A stretch of 64,000 nt of DNA from Devosia lucknowensis (GTDB lineage: Bacteria; Pseudomonadota; Alphaproteobacteria; Rhizobiales; Devosiaceae): positions 558,001-622,000 of the forward strand of contig NZ_FXWK01000001.1 of NCBI RefSeq assembly GCF_900177655.1, in the 5' to 3' direction. The notes under the pieces were generated by a model. That model searched no databases, was not told the DNA's origin, and saw only the letters and a program-made list of their open reading frames with translations. Every line of letters begins with the position of its first letter. The first letter of the stretch is position 1. The translations under genes and the position numbers were made by a program. Of this stretch, positions 9,601-17,114 are shown one piece after another.

Positions 9601-10026
9601 CACCGAAATGATCGGCATGCCGACCAGGTCGATCTCGCTCACCGTCGGATCGTTGGCATCCGTCGGCAGCTTGGCCTTCACCGCGTCCATGCGGGCGCGG
9701 GTGTCGGCCAGGGCCTGGTCCTTGTCGGTATTGATGTCGAACTCGAGGAAGACCGAGGCATGGCCCGTGGTCGAGGTCGAACTGATGTTGTTCAGCCCCG
9801 GCAGGTTGGCCAGTTCTTCTTCGGTCGGCTTGGCCAGCAGGTTTTCGGCATCGCGTGGCGACACGCCGGTCTGGCTGATCGACACGTAGAGATAGGGCAC
9901 GTCGATGGCCGGGAAGCTTTCCTTCGGCATCGAGGTATAGGCGCCGGCGCCTGCCGCCAGCACGATAACCATGATCGTCAGGACGACACGCGGCATCCTG
10001 AGGATTTTTTCGATGAAATCGAGCAT
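6688..10026 (-). CDS. RND-family efflux pump, inner-membrane transporter
   Basis: This is a 1112-residue resistance-nodulation-division transporter of the HAE1 type, which expels hydrophobic or amphiphilic compounds using the proton gradient. The first helix is at ~12-30 (VVLTIMVIVLAAGAGAY), followed by the porter signature MPKESFPAIDVPYLYVSISQ. Two porter halves alternate with two six-helix bundles. Helix 4 carries the paired Asp of proton relay in VGVLVDDPVVVVEY (about residues 390-403). The last helix bundle is followed by a ~60-residue cytoplasmic tail rich in charged residues. Length fits the family (about 1020-1100). It lies 11 bases after the membrane fusion gene and shares the PadR-controlled operon. 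No outer-membrane channel gene is present, so a TolC-like protein from elsewhere would be needed. The substrate is unknown. Confidence 0.93.
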   Translation of the reverse strand: MLDFIEKILRMPRVVLTIMVIVLAAGAGAYTSMPKESFPAIDVPYLYVSISQTGVSPRDAENLLAKPTEEELANLPGLNNISSTSTTGHASVFLEFDINTDKDQALADTRARMDAVKAKLPTDANDPTVSEIDLVGMPIISVAVYGSAPEKELVRRAELLQDAIEGIPEVREATLSGSRDEQLEVRVDLLRLEAYGLTANQLFDALARNNMVVPGGTLNTGQGSFNIEVPGLITTAEDVYSLPLKTDGNTVVTFGDVATITRTLADATEYTQVNGSPALILGVAKKLGTNIIDVSDKVRQVTEETAKDWPSGVTYSFFLDQAETTTALFRSLEAAVLTAVALVLITCVATLGVRPAIMIGMSIPLSFMMAFLVAQGLGMTINMMVMFGLVIAVGVLVDDPVVVVEYAERKLMEGIPKKEAFIMAMRKMFVPVVGATATTLGAFIPLLFWPGIIGKFMSYLPMIVIIVMVASFISALIFMPVIGSIIASTHVDEKEKAKADIVMYPDKFDVKKVGGLTGLYVRLMDKLLHWPLPTLAVGFGAIVTIFVAYAMNPTGSEAFPASEPEFATVAVVGRGNYSPEEIRDMLREIENELIQVQGVQDVIMQFGSTGSFSTTPPDTIGNFQLQLTNWNHRVPASQIFAEIRERVAGFAGLDIQVLAAENGPPAGKDINLRVDSTNYDDLVPVVTAIRNHIATWPEAVDIEDGRPSPGIDWQITIDRAEAGKYGIGVRELAPYVQLVTSGVKLGTYRDAQTGDELDIRVRLPKEERSFDALDSMRIATSQGLVPVSNFIERTAVPKVANIQRRNQVYTMAVAAGLTNLPEGVYAADKVAELQTWIGEQNFPDTVSVAFGGAEEQMGDANAFIGQALIMAMAIIFFVLLLEYNSFYQVMVTLTTVVMSVAGVLLGMLITGMTFSAIMTGLGIVALAGIVVKNGIVLIDTYNDYHRHQNVEAVKAMLLTVSQRVRPVLLTAFLTALGVIPMWANVEFDFIRREIVIGGLAGSWFIHLSAALVSGLFFSTALTLIMVPVMITAPSVMWNQIKWVGGLFAALGGWIGGLFGRKPVAAPAGFDGMAVEVPDDADSSKRYIVSKDVGLQEKEANGVTVVSRRDAAE

Positions 10027-10037
10027 GGTCTGCGTCC

Positions 10038-11261
10038 TCAGCTGGCGGTTGTTTCGGCGGCTTCAGTCGCCGGGCTGGCCTGTACGGCCTGTCCGGAAGT
10101 CACGTTTTCCTGGCCGACCGTGATGACATCGGCAACGGCAGGAAGGCCCGTTACCCAAACGCCCTCGCGTGTGTCGCTCACGATGGTGACCGGATGGAAA
10201 GCGACCTTGCCGTCCTCGACAGTCCGCACGCCGAGCACGCCCTCGTCATCGAGCGTCAGCACGGACTGCGGCAGCAGATGACCGGGCGCGGTGCCCAGAT
10301 TGACGGTGGCTTCGGCGGTGACGCCGTCACGGATCGCGAAGTCCTCGTTCGGAATCTCGATTTCGGCGGGGAAGGAACGGGTGGCATTGTCGGCGACAGC
10401 CGAGATGTAGCTCACAGTGCCCTCGACGGTCTGACCGGTCACGGTCTTGATCGTGGCTTCGAGGCCGGTGCGGGCGAGGCCAATATGGGCCTCGGGCACC
10501 ATACCGGTAAAGACGATCGGATTGAGCTGAACGATGGTAGCGCAGGGGGCGCCCGCCGCCAGCATCGAACCGGCTACGGCCAGCGGATCCTGGACGAGGC
10601 CGGCCACCTTGGCGGTGATTTCGGTGCGGTCGAGTTCGGCCTTTGCATTGTCGAGGCCGGCCTTGGCCTGCGCCAGGGCAACCTCGGCAGCAGTGGCCGT
10701 GTTGACGGCAGCCAGTCCACGGTTGCGGAGGTCGGCATTGGTGTCGAAGGCAAGCTGCGCCTGGGCGAGGGCGGCTTCGGCCTGAGCGACGGCAGCGGCG
10801 CGCGTACCCTGGTCGAGCGTGCACAGGGCATCGCCCACATTGACGCGCTGCCCCTTGGTCACATGGACGGTGTCGACCGTGCCTGCAGTCTCGGCGACGG
10901 CAGTCACCGTGGCCTTGGCCTGGGTGCGGCCACGCAGCGGTACCTGCAACGGCATGGCCTGCGCGGTGAAGCGCTCGACCCGCACGCTCTGCAGCGGTGC
11001 GTTGGCGCCGGTCGTTTCCTCGTTGCGCTGTGCAATGGTCTTGGTAGGGTCGACTTCGGGCTGGTGGTGCTCGGCCAGAAGGCCTGCATTGCCCAGCGTC
11101 GTTGCGATCGGACCATGCTCTTCGCCCTCGATCACCGCAATGATCGGCTTCTCGCCATTGCCGGCACCCTGTCCACCCTGGACAAGAGTTCCGGTCGCAA
11201 GCCAGCCGCCTGCCAGAAGCAGGATCGCAAAGGCCAGACCATAGGAAAACAGTGCACGCAT
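10038..11261 (-). CDS. RND efflux periplasmic adaptor (membrane fusion protein)
   Basis: This is a 407-residue HlyD/AcrA-type adaptor that links the RND pump to an outer-membrane channel. An N-terminal hydrophobic segment at ~6-26 (YGLAFAILLLAGGWLATG) anchors or exports it. A lipoyl-like half-motif (VHVTKGQRVNVGDALCTLD) precedes an alpha-helical hairpin rich in Ala and Gln (~150-215). The second lipoyl half and beta-barrel follow (ITAKVAGLVQDPLAVAGSML). Residues 27-100 are an unusually long spacer before the barrel. It is the middle gene of a three-gene operon, with 13 bases to the PadR gene and 11 bases to the pump gene. Confidence 0.92.
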   Translation of the reverse strand: MRALFSYGLAFAILLLAGGWLATGTLVQGGQGAGNGEKPIIAVIEGEEHGPIATTLGNAGLLAEHHQPEVDPTKTIAQRNEETTGANAPLQSVRVERFTAQAMPLQVPLRGRTQAKATVTAVAETAGTVDTVHVTKGQRVNVGDALCTLDQGTRAAAVAQAEAALAQAQLAFDTNADLRNRGLAAVNTATAAEVALAQAKAGLDNAKAELDRTEITAKVAGLVQDPLAVAGSMLAAGAPCATIVQLNPIVFTGMVPEAHIGLARTGLEATIKTVTGQTVEGTVSYISAVADNATRSFPAEIEIPNEDFAIRDGVTAEATVNLGTAPGHLLPQSVLTLDDEGVLGVRTVEDGKVAFHPVTIVSDTREGVWVTGLPAVADVITVGQENVTSGQAVQASPATEAAETTAS

Positions 11262-11274
11262 TCGAATTCGCCCC

Positions 11275-11823
11275 TTATTCAGCCGCGTCTTTTTGTGGCT
11301 CGGCTCGCGCCATTGTGATCAGTTCGTGCATATGGGTGCGGAAATGTTGTTCCGCAACCTGCAATACTGCACGTCCATAGTTGATGACCCACATATCTGC
11401 GGGTGTACAATTGTGTTCATCCGGCGCGCCGTCGAGCTGCTTGAGCCCATCCTGGCTGCGCTGCAGGAATTCGTTGCACCGCTGCTCCACCAGGTCGCGC
11501 GGCAGGATATGCGCGAACCGCGCGAACAGCAGGAAAGGGCTGCGGAACATGTCCTCGCCCAGTGGTTCGCTCAGTTCGGCAGCAAAGGCACTGCGTCCGG
11601 CGTCGGTGATGGAGTAGACCTTGCGGGCCGGCTTCCCCTCTTGCAACTCGGTGCGGCTGGCGACCAGGCCATCGTCCTCGAGCTTGGCCAGGGCAGGGTA
11701 GATCGAGCCATAGCTGGCCTCCACGAAATAGGCGAAATTGCCCTCCGTGCACATCCTGCGAATGTCATATCCGCTCGCTTCACTGTCATAGAGAATCGAG
11801 AGGCAAAGGGTTCTGACGTTCAT
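11275..11823 (-). CDS. PadR-family transcriptional regulator
   Basis: This is a 182-residue PadR-type winged-helix repressor. The N-terminal domain shows the PadR pattern LCLSILYDSEASGYDIRR, then SYGSIYPALAKLEDDGLV (wing and recognition helix, about residues 35-60) and GKPARKVYSITDAGR. The second half is the helical Vir_C_2-like dimerisation region. I placed the start at the ATG at 11823 because PadR proteins begin right at this strand. The open frame continues 26 codons further upstream but would run over the likely operator. It is the first gene of the efflux operon, so it probably represses itself together with the MFP and RND genes and releases when a pump substrate binds. Confidence 0.9.
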   Translation of the reverse strand: MNVRTLCLSILYDSEASGYDIRRMCTEGNFAYFVEASYGSIYPALAKLEDDGLVASRTELQEGKPARKVYSITDAGRSAFAAELSEPLGEDMFRSPFLLFARFAHILPRDLVEQRCNEFLQRSQDGLKQLDGAPDEHNCTPADMWVINYGRAVLQVAEQHFRTHMHELITMARAEPQKDAAE

Positions 11824-11856
11824 GGGTCTCCGGTCCCGTGACCATATTCTGGTCCG

Positions 11857-11877
11857 ATATATGCCGGGCGTATATAT
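11857..11877. promoter_or_regulatory. Candidate PadR operator
   Basis: ATATAT and ATATAT arms sit nine bases apart (11857-11862 and 11872-11877) around a GC core, 33 bases before the PadR start. PadR proteins bind dyads of the ATAT/ATGT type upstream of their own gene. The site lies where the operon promoter should be, so it would suit autorepression. The assignment is inferred from position and symmetry. Confidence 0.55.
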
Positions 11878-12012
11878 GTCTTGATGCCGAACCGCAAGCA
11901 TTACGGGGTGCCGTAGCCCGCAGATCAGTTAACCGCTACTTGCATGACAGGCGCCGAAGCCAGCCCGTGTCAGTAGAGTCTACCCCGTCTGCGACGCCTA
12001 CGTGACCAAACG

Positions 12013-12843
12013 TCACTCCGGCAGCAACCGGCGCATTTCGGCAGCGCCGATCTCGGCCAGTTCACGTGTTGCCGCCGCGATGAAATACGGGTTGAGGAAC
12101 CGCAACTCGCCCTTCCCGTAGCGCATCGGTGCGCCATCCAGCGTCAGCACCGCGCCGCCTGCTGCTTCAAGCACGGCCTGCCCGGCGGCGGTATCCCATT
12201 CGCAAGTCGGGGTAAAGCGCGGGTAAAGCTGGGCATCGCCGCGGGCCAGGAGGCAGAACTTCAGCGACGAACCGACCGAGACATCGCTCTCGACATCGAG
12301 CGTGCGGCAGAGCCGTTCGAGCGCCGCGTGCCCATGACTGCGGCTGGCGACGATCCGCGGCCGGGCAAGGAGCGCGACGCTGATCGGCCGCCGCTCGGTC
12401 ACGGAATTCCCCACGACCTTACCGGTCCAGGCGCCGGTCTCGTCGCCGACGAAAATCTCGCCGCTGGCCGGCGCCAGGACCACGCCCAGCGTCGGCCGAC
12501 CGTCCTCGATCAATGCAATATTGACCGTGAACTCGCCGTTTCGCTTGATGAATTCCTTGGTGCCATCGAGCGGATCGACGACGAAATATCGCGCGCCCAG
12601 CCGCGGGATGATGCCCGCTGCCACGCTTTCCTCCCCCAGCACCGGCAGGCCGGTGGGTTCGAGATGCGCGATGATCACCGCCTCCGCAGCCGCATCGGCC
12701 TCGGTGACCGGCGACCCATCGTCCTTGGTCACCACATGGATTGGGCGGTGATAGACTGAGCAGATCACCTCGGCCGCAGCGATGGCGGCCTCGACCATGA
12801 CCTCGACGAGACTGGCAGCGACGACCTCGCTGGAAACGCTCAT
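12013..12843 (-). CDS. cysQ: 3'(2'),5'-bisphosphate nucleotidase CysQ
   Basis: This is a 276-residue inositol-monophosphatase-fold phosphatase that dephosphorylates 3'-phosphoadenosine 5'-phosphate, the by-product of sulfate assimilation. The metal-binding signatures are complete: GEES near residue 75, DPLDGTKEF near 93-101 and EWDTAAGQAVLEAAGG near 213-228. The DGTKEF form of the motif is typical of CysQ rather than SuhB. The 5' end overlaps nadC by four bases (ATGA), so the two are translationally coupled, with nadC first. No other sulfur genes are nearby. An inositol or other sugar phosphatase is possible but less likely. Confidence 0.9.
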   Translation of the reverse strand: MSVSSEVVAASLVEVMVEAAIAAAEVICSVYHRPIHVVTKDDGSPVTEADAAAEAVIIAHLEPTGLPVLGEESVAAGIIPRLGARYFVVDPLDGTKEFIKRNGEFTVNIALIEDGRPTLGVVLAPASGEIFVGDETGAWTGKVVGNSVTERRPISVALLARPRIVASRSHGHAALERLCRTLDVESDVSVGSSLKFCLLARGDAQLYPRFTPTCEWDTAAGQAVLEAAGGAVLTLDGAPMRYGKGELRFLNPYFIAAATRELAEIGAAEMRRLLPE

Positions 12844-13709
12844 CGCGCAGCCCCCAGGGTCACGTCTAGTCCCAGGTCCAGCGGCTTGGCGCCCATCGTG
12901 ATCTGGCTGGTCGAGATGTAGTCGACCCCCGTCTCGGCGATGGATCGCACGCGCTCGAGCTTGACGCCTCCCGATGCCTCGAGCCTGGCGCGACCGGCAT
13001 TGATGGCCACCGCCTGGCGCAGGAGAGCGTTGTCCATGTTGTCGAGCATGATGACGCGCGCCCCGGCCGCAAGCGCTTCCTCGAGCTCGGCCAGGGTGGT
13101 CACCTCGATCTCGATGGCAACGAGATGTCCCGCAAAGGCTACGGCCGTCTTGTAGGCCGCCGTTACGCTGCCGGCCACGGCGATATGATTGTCCTTGATG
13201 AGGATGGCGTCATCGAGTGCGTAGCGATGGTTCGAGCCGCCGCCGCAACGAACAGCATATTTCTGGAAGGCCCGCAGTCCCGGCGTGGTTTTGCGGGTGT
13301 CGCAGATGCGCGCGCCCGTGCCCTCGATGGCATCCACATAGGTCCGTGTCAGTGTGGCGATGCCGCTGAGGTGATTGAGAAAATTGAGCGCCACCCGTTC
13401 GCCCGACATCACCAGCCGCGCCGGTCCCGAAATCTCGGCAATGATCCCGCCGGCCGCGACTTGATCACCGTCCCCGAGCCGGCGTTCGAAGCGCACGCCA
13501 TCGCCGATCAGCCGGAACGCGGCCTCGGCGAGGTCGAGGCCGGCAATGATCCCGGCTTCGCGCGCGGCGAGAACCGCCGTCGCATGCATGTCTGGCGCCA
13601 GCGTCGCCTGGCTCGTCAGGTCTCCGGCGAGCCCCAGATCCTCTTCCAGCGCCGCCGCGACGGCTCGATCGACCAGAAGGCGCGGCAGGTGGGCGGGCAG
13701 GGCGGTCAT
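12840..13709 (-). CDS. nadC: Nicotinate-nucleotide pyrophosphorylase (quinolinate PRTase)
   Basis: NadC converts quinolinate and PRPP to nicotinate mononucleotide, CO2 and pyrophosphate in NAD biosynthesis. Type II PRTase features are clear: EEDLGLAGDLTS near the N terminus, ERVALNFLNHLSGIAT near residue 105, CDTRKTTPGLRAFQKYAVRCGG around 135-157, and LIKDNHIA. The last barrel strands read IMLDNMD and SGGV. At 289 residues it has the usual length. I chose the ATG at 13709, but a GTG three codons upstream (13718) is equally possible, and neither has a clear ribosome site. nadA and nadB are not in this window, so the nad genes are at least partly dispersed or lie beyond it. Confidence 0.93.
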   Translation of the reverse strand: MTALPAHLPRLLVDRAVAAALEEDLGLAGDLTSQATLAPDMHATAVLAAREAGIIAGLDLAEAAFRLIGDGVRFERRLGDGDQVAAGGIIAEISGPARLVMSGERVALNFLNHLSGIATLTRTYVDAIEGTGARICDTRKTTPGLRAFQKYAVRCGGGSNHRYALDDAILIKDNHIAVAGSVTAAYKTAVAFAGHLVAIEIEVTTLAELEEALAAGARVIMLDNMDNALLRQAVAINAGRARLEASGGVKLERVRSIAETGVDYISTSQITMGAKPLDLGLDVTLGAAR

Positions 13710-13750
13710 GGTGGGCACCGGTGATGAAGCGTCCCCGTGCTTTACGATGC

Positions 13751-13783
13751 ATGCTCGGGCCTGGCAACCGAGGCCCGGAGCAT
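13751..13783. terminator. Hairpin between the SDR gene and nadC
   Basis: ATGCTCGGGCCT (13751-13762) pairs with AGGCCCGGAGCAT (13771-13783) through a long stem with a single bulged G. It lies 20 bases after the SDR stop codon on the minus strand and before the nadC start. It probably separates the two transcripts, though there is no T-run on the minus side. Confidence 0.5.
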
Positions 13784-13802
13784 GGTTTTGTCCGTGTGCC
13801 GA

Positions 13803-14585
13803 CTAGCGCAGCAAACTCTGCCCCCCGTCGATCCACACCGGCGTGCCGGTCACATGACGGGACGCATCGGAAACGAGGAAGGCAATGACATCGGCCACGT
13901 CCTCGGCCTTGCCGGGCTTGCCATCGGTCAGGGGGATGTCGCCCTCGGGAAACTCGACCGGGATTTCCACCTCATCCGCGCGGCGGTCGGTATTGTCGTC
14001 GATTTCGCTTTCGATGGCACCGGGACAGACCGCATTGATGCGGATCTTGCGCTGGCCCAGCTCCAGCGCCAGCTGCTGGACCATCGCGACCTGTCCTGCC
14101 TTGGTCACCGAATAGGCGCTGGCGCCCGCCGTGGTGAAAGTTCGTGTGCCGTTGATGGATGAAACCACGACGATAGCCCCGCCACCGGCCTTTTCCAGCG
14201 CCGGCACCGCGTGATGCAACGTCAGATAAGTCCCCTTGAGGTTGACGGTGATGGTCTTGTCCCACTCGTCCGGCGTGAGCTTTTCGATCGGGGCCCAGAC
14301 GCCGTTGATGCCAGCATTGGCGACGACGATATCGAGCTTGCCGAAGGTCTGGATCGCCGTGTCGACCACCGCCTTCATCCCGGCATCATCAGTCGTGTCG
14401 CCTTCTATGGCCAGGGCCCTGCCGCCGGCCTTCTCGATTTCGGCTGCGGTCGCATCGATTTCCTCTTTCGTGCGGCTGATCACCACGACTGCAGCGCCCT
14501 CACGGGCCAGCTTCAGTGCCGTAGCCTTGCCGATACCCGATCCTGCGCCGGTAACCAGTGCGACCTTGCCGTCCAGAAATGCCAT
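13803..14585 (-). CDS. SDR-family NAD(P)-dependent oxidoreductase
   Basis: This is a 260-residue classical short-chain dehydrogenase/reductase. It has the cofactor loop TGAGSGIG (12-19), the NAG motif (90-92), the catalytic Ser in VVSSING (142/143) and Tyr158-xxx-Lys162 (YSVTK). The C terminus ends in DGGQSLLR, like 3-oxoacyl-ACP reductase and glucose-1-dehydrogenase relatives. An acidic insert at about 196-222 (DDNTDRRADEVEIPVEFPEG) just after the substrate-binding loop is longer than in FabG and probably shapes the substrate pocket. All catalytic residues are present. The substrate cannot be assigned. It is transcribed alone, flanked by a hairpin downstream. Confidence 0.9.
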   Translation of the reverse strand: MAFLDGKVALVTGAGSGIGKATALKLAREGAAVVVISRTKEEIDATAAEIEKAGGRALAIEGDTTDDAGMKAVVDTAIQTFGKLDIVVANAGINGVWAPIEKLTPDEWDKTITVNLKGTYLTLHHAVPALEKAGGGAIVVVSSINGTRTFTTAGASAYSVTKAGQVAMVQQLALELGQRKIRINAVCPGAIESEIDDNTDRRADEVEIPVEFPEGDIPLTDGKPGKAEDVADVIAFLVSDASRHVTGTPVWIDGGQSLLR

Positions 14586-14656
14586 TGCTCGTTCTCCGTG
14601 TCGTTCCTTTCGGCAACGCGGAAAACGGGCAATGGTTGTCCTGATGGGCGCCGGCG

Positions 14657-15922
14657 TCAGTACCGCTTGGGGTGATCCGCCTCGATAATGCCGTGCGTCA
14701 GGCTCCCGGTCACCGGATAGAGCGGGATGAGGCAGGCCTGGAGCGCGTGGTAAAGATCGGGCTTACCCACGAACAGGCGCGATGTCGGCACCAACTGCTC
14801 GGTCAGTTCGCTGTGCCAGCCGCCGCGATCGTGGTCGATCAGGTGGTTCTCGGCGAAATCCCAGAACCGGCGATACCAGATCTGGAAATAGTCGTCGTGA
14901 TCGTGCCCGCCGATATAAGCGGCGGCGCCGATGGCTTCGGCCACCGGCCACCACAGCTTTTCGCGCATGATCGGCTTGTTGTCCCAGTCGAGCGTGTAGA
15001 AGAAGCCGCCATGCTGCTTGTCCCAGCCGAGCTCGACTGCCTGGCGGAACAGGTTGCGTGCGCCCTCGGTCATCCAGCTGTGCTCCTTGCGGCCGAGCAC
15101 GAACAGCTGGAACAGCAGGCGCGACCATTCGAGCGCGTGTCCGGGCGTCGTCCCGGATGGGCGGAACATCTCCGAGCCGACGAATTCCTTGTCGAGCGTC
15201 CAGTCCTCGTGGAAATGCTCGGCGACGCGATAGTCGAGCTTGGCGGCATTGCGATTGATGATGAGGTCGGCGATGCGCGTCGCCTTCTTGAGATACTCCC
15301 GGTCGCCCGTGGCTTCGTAGGCCGCCATGAGCGCTTCGGTCAGGTGCATGTTGGAATTCTGGCCGCGATACGAGCTGATCTGGCTCCAGTCATTGCCGAA
15401 CTCTTCGCGCACGGCGCCGATCTTCTTGTCCCAAAAGCGCGTCTCGATGATCTCGGTAACGTCAGCGATGACCTGGTCGGCCAGTGGATGACCCACCAGC
15501 TTGGCGCTCGCCCCCGCCAGCAGAACAAAGGCATGCCCGTAGGCCTGCTTGCTCGCATCCGCGTGGCCGTTGTCGTCCAGCGACCACACATAGCCACCAT
15601 GGCGCTGGTCACGATGCTTGTTCCAGAGGTAGCGCATGCCGTGGTCGATGATTTCGTCGGACCCTGGCCGCCCGATCAGGCTGCCGATGGTGGCGCAATG
15701 GATTAGGCGGGTCGTGACATGGATCTGCCGCAACCCATTCTCTGGGGAGAGCGGCTGACCCTCGTCGCTCAACTCGAAAAAGCCCCCCTTGGGGTTGATC
15801 GAGGCCGCCTCGAAGAAATCGAACAGCCGGCTCGCCTGCGTCATCAGATACTGGCGGTGGAACTGGCGCTGCTGCCACGCTCCCCGATTGGTTGCAGGCA
15901 GGTGATTGGCGTCGATCGTCAT
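14657..15922 (-). CDS. AGE-family N-acylglucosamine 2-epimerase / mannose isomerase
   Basis: This is a 421-residue (alpha/alpha)6-barrel sugar isomerase of the AGE/YihS family. Members interconvert N-acylglucosamine and N-acylmannosamine, or aldose and ketose sugars such as mannose and fructose. The conserved stretches are RHGGYVWSLD, KQAYGHAFVLLAGA with its His, HLTEALMAAYEATGD, GHALEWSRLL and QHGGFFYTLDWDNKP, ending in GGWHSELTEQ. These supply the usual active-site His and Glu residues. I use the ATG at 15922 (MTIDANHL), and another ATG four codons earlier is possible. Mannose isomerase seems more likely than acylglucosamine epimerase because of the YihS-like ending, but this is a guess. 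The next gene upstream is fructose-bisphosphatase, consistent with sugar metabolism. Confidence 0.82.
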   Translation of the reverse strand: MTIDANHLPATNRGAWQQRQFHRQYLMTQASRLFDFFEAASINPKGGFFELSDEGQPLSPENGLRQIHVTTRLIHCATIGSLIGRPGSDEIIDHGMRYLWNKHRDQRHGGYVWSLDDNGHADASKQAYGHAFVLLAGASAKLVGHPLADQVIADVTEIIETRFWDKKIGAVREEFGNDWSQISSYRGQNSNMHLTEALMAAYEATGDREYLKKATRIADLIINRNAAKLDYRVAEHFHEDWTLDKEFVGSEMFRPSGTTPGHALEWSRLLFQLFVLGRKEHSWMTEGARNLFRQAVELGWDKQHGGFFYTLDWDNKPIMREKLWWPVAEAIGAAAYIGGHDHDDYFQIWYRRFWDFAENHLIDHDRGGWHSELTEQLVPTSRLFVGKPDLYHALQACLIPLYPVTGSLTHGIIEADHPKRY

Positions 15923-16003
15923 GCTGGCTCCCATCCGGCAAACCCGCCGGTCTGTCTCGGCAGGGTTTTAGCCAATGGGCGGAAACGATGCAAACCGAAG
16001 CAA

Positions 16004-16951
16004 TCAGCTCCTGGCGTACCAGTCTTCGACACGTCGAACTTCGTCGGCCGAGCCCAGGATCACCGGCACACGCTGGTGAATGCCTGTTGGCGTGACGTCG
16101 AGAATGCCCTCGTGCCCCGTTGTCGACCGGCCACCGGCGCCTTCCACCAGCCATGCCATCGGGTTGGCCTCGTAAAGCAGGCGCAGCCGGCCGCCCTTGC
16201 TGACGGTCTCACTATCGAGCGGATAGAGAAAGATGCCGCCCCGCATCAGGATGCGATGGATATCGGCGACCATGGAGCCCACCCAGCGCATGTTGTAGCG
16301 CTTGCCAGCCGGCCCGGTTTCGCCGGCCACGCTCTCTTGGACATACCCGGTCGTCGCTTCGTCCCAGAAACGCTCGCGCGCCGTATTGATGGCGAATTCG
16401 CCACTGGCTGTGGGCACCTTCGCGGCAGCCACCGTCAGCAGCCACGCGCCCTTGTCATCAAGGGTAAAGACGCTGGTGTCGCCAGTGACGCGCACCACGA
16501 GGCTGGTTGCGGGGCCATAGGCAACGTACCCGGCGGCGAGCTGCGCTGTTCCCTTCTGCAGCAGGCCACCGGCTTTCGCCAGGATCGAGAAAATCGTGCC
16601 GACGGTCACGTTGACGTCGAGATTGCTCGAACCGTCCAGCGGATCGGTGGCGACTATGAAAGCGCCCTGACTCGATAGATGAACGGCTTCATCCAGCTCT
16701 TCCGAGATCAGAATCGAAATCGCCGGATTGGCCCGCAAGTGATTCAAAACAATATCGTTCGAGATCACGTCGAGCGCCTTCTGCGCTTCGCCCTGCACAT
16801 TCTCCGATCCAGCCAGACCGGTTTGCCCGGCAATCGGAGCTTGCCGCAACACGGCAGCCAGTTCCGCCCCCGCCGCCGCCATCGAAAGGATCGCGCCGGC
16901 AAGCGCCTGGTCACTCGTCTGCGTCGTCAGCCACTGGGCAAGCTCGGTCAT
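16004..16951 (-). CDS. fbp: Fructose-1,6-bisphosphatase, class I
   Basis: This 315-residue class I enzyme hydrolyses fructose-1,6-bisphosphate to fructose-6-phosphate in gluconeogenesis. Metal and phosphate sites are seen as SEELDEA near residue 82, DPLDGSSNLDVN near residue 105 and RYNMRWVGSMVADIHRIL in the second half. The AMP-site region near the N terminus is poorly conserved, which is common in bacterial forms. I chose the ATG at 16951 (MTELAQWL), and the frame runs nine codons further up. At ~315-330 residues the length is normal. Gluconeogenic need fits the malic enzyme and TctCBA (organic acid uptake) elsewhere in the window, though they are not linked. No Calvin-cycle genes are adjacent, so cbbF is unlikely. 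Confidence 0.93.
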   Translation of the reverse strand: MTELAQWLTTQTSDQALAGAILSMAAAGAELAAVLRQAPIAGQTGLAGSENVQGEAQKALDVISNDIVLNHLRANPAISILISEELDEAVHLSSQGAFIVATDPLDGSSNLDVNVTVGTIFSILAKAGGLLQKGTAQLAAGYVAYGPATSLVVRVTGDTSVFTLDDKGAWLLTVAAAKVPTASGEFAINTARERFWDEATTGYVQESVAGETGPAGKRYNMRWVGSMVADIHRILMRGGIFLYPLDSETVSKGGRLRLLYEANPMAWLVEGAGGRSTTGHEGILDVTPTGIHQRVPVILGSADEVRRVEDWYARS

Positions 16952-17114
16952 GCACGATCTCCATTGCTGGTCCCACAATCCCCAATCGGCTCAGGCAGAC
17001 AAGGCCGACTTTCGGGTGAGGTGGTGAACGTACCCCTCTCTCGTCTCGGCCTGCGCCCGATCCACCCTCTCCCACAAGTGGCGAGCGGTACCATGCCGTG
17101 GGCCGGAAGAGCGG

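Noticed and set aside
7009..10281. 1090-residue open frame antisense to the RND pump
   Set aside because: The product is rich in His, Asp, Arg and Gln with no domain, and it mirrors the codon use of the real gene. Long antisense frames are expected in GC-rich DNA.
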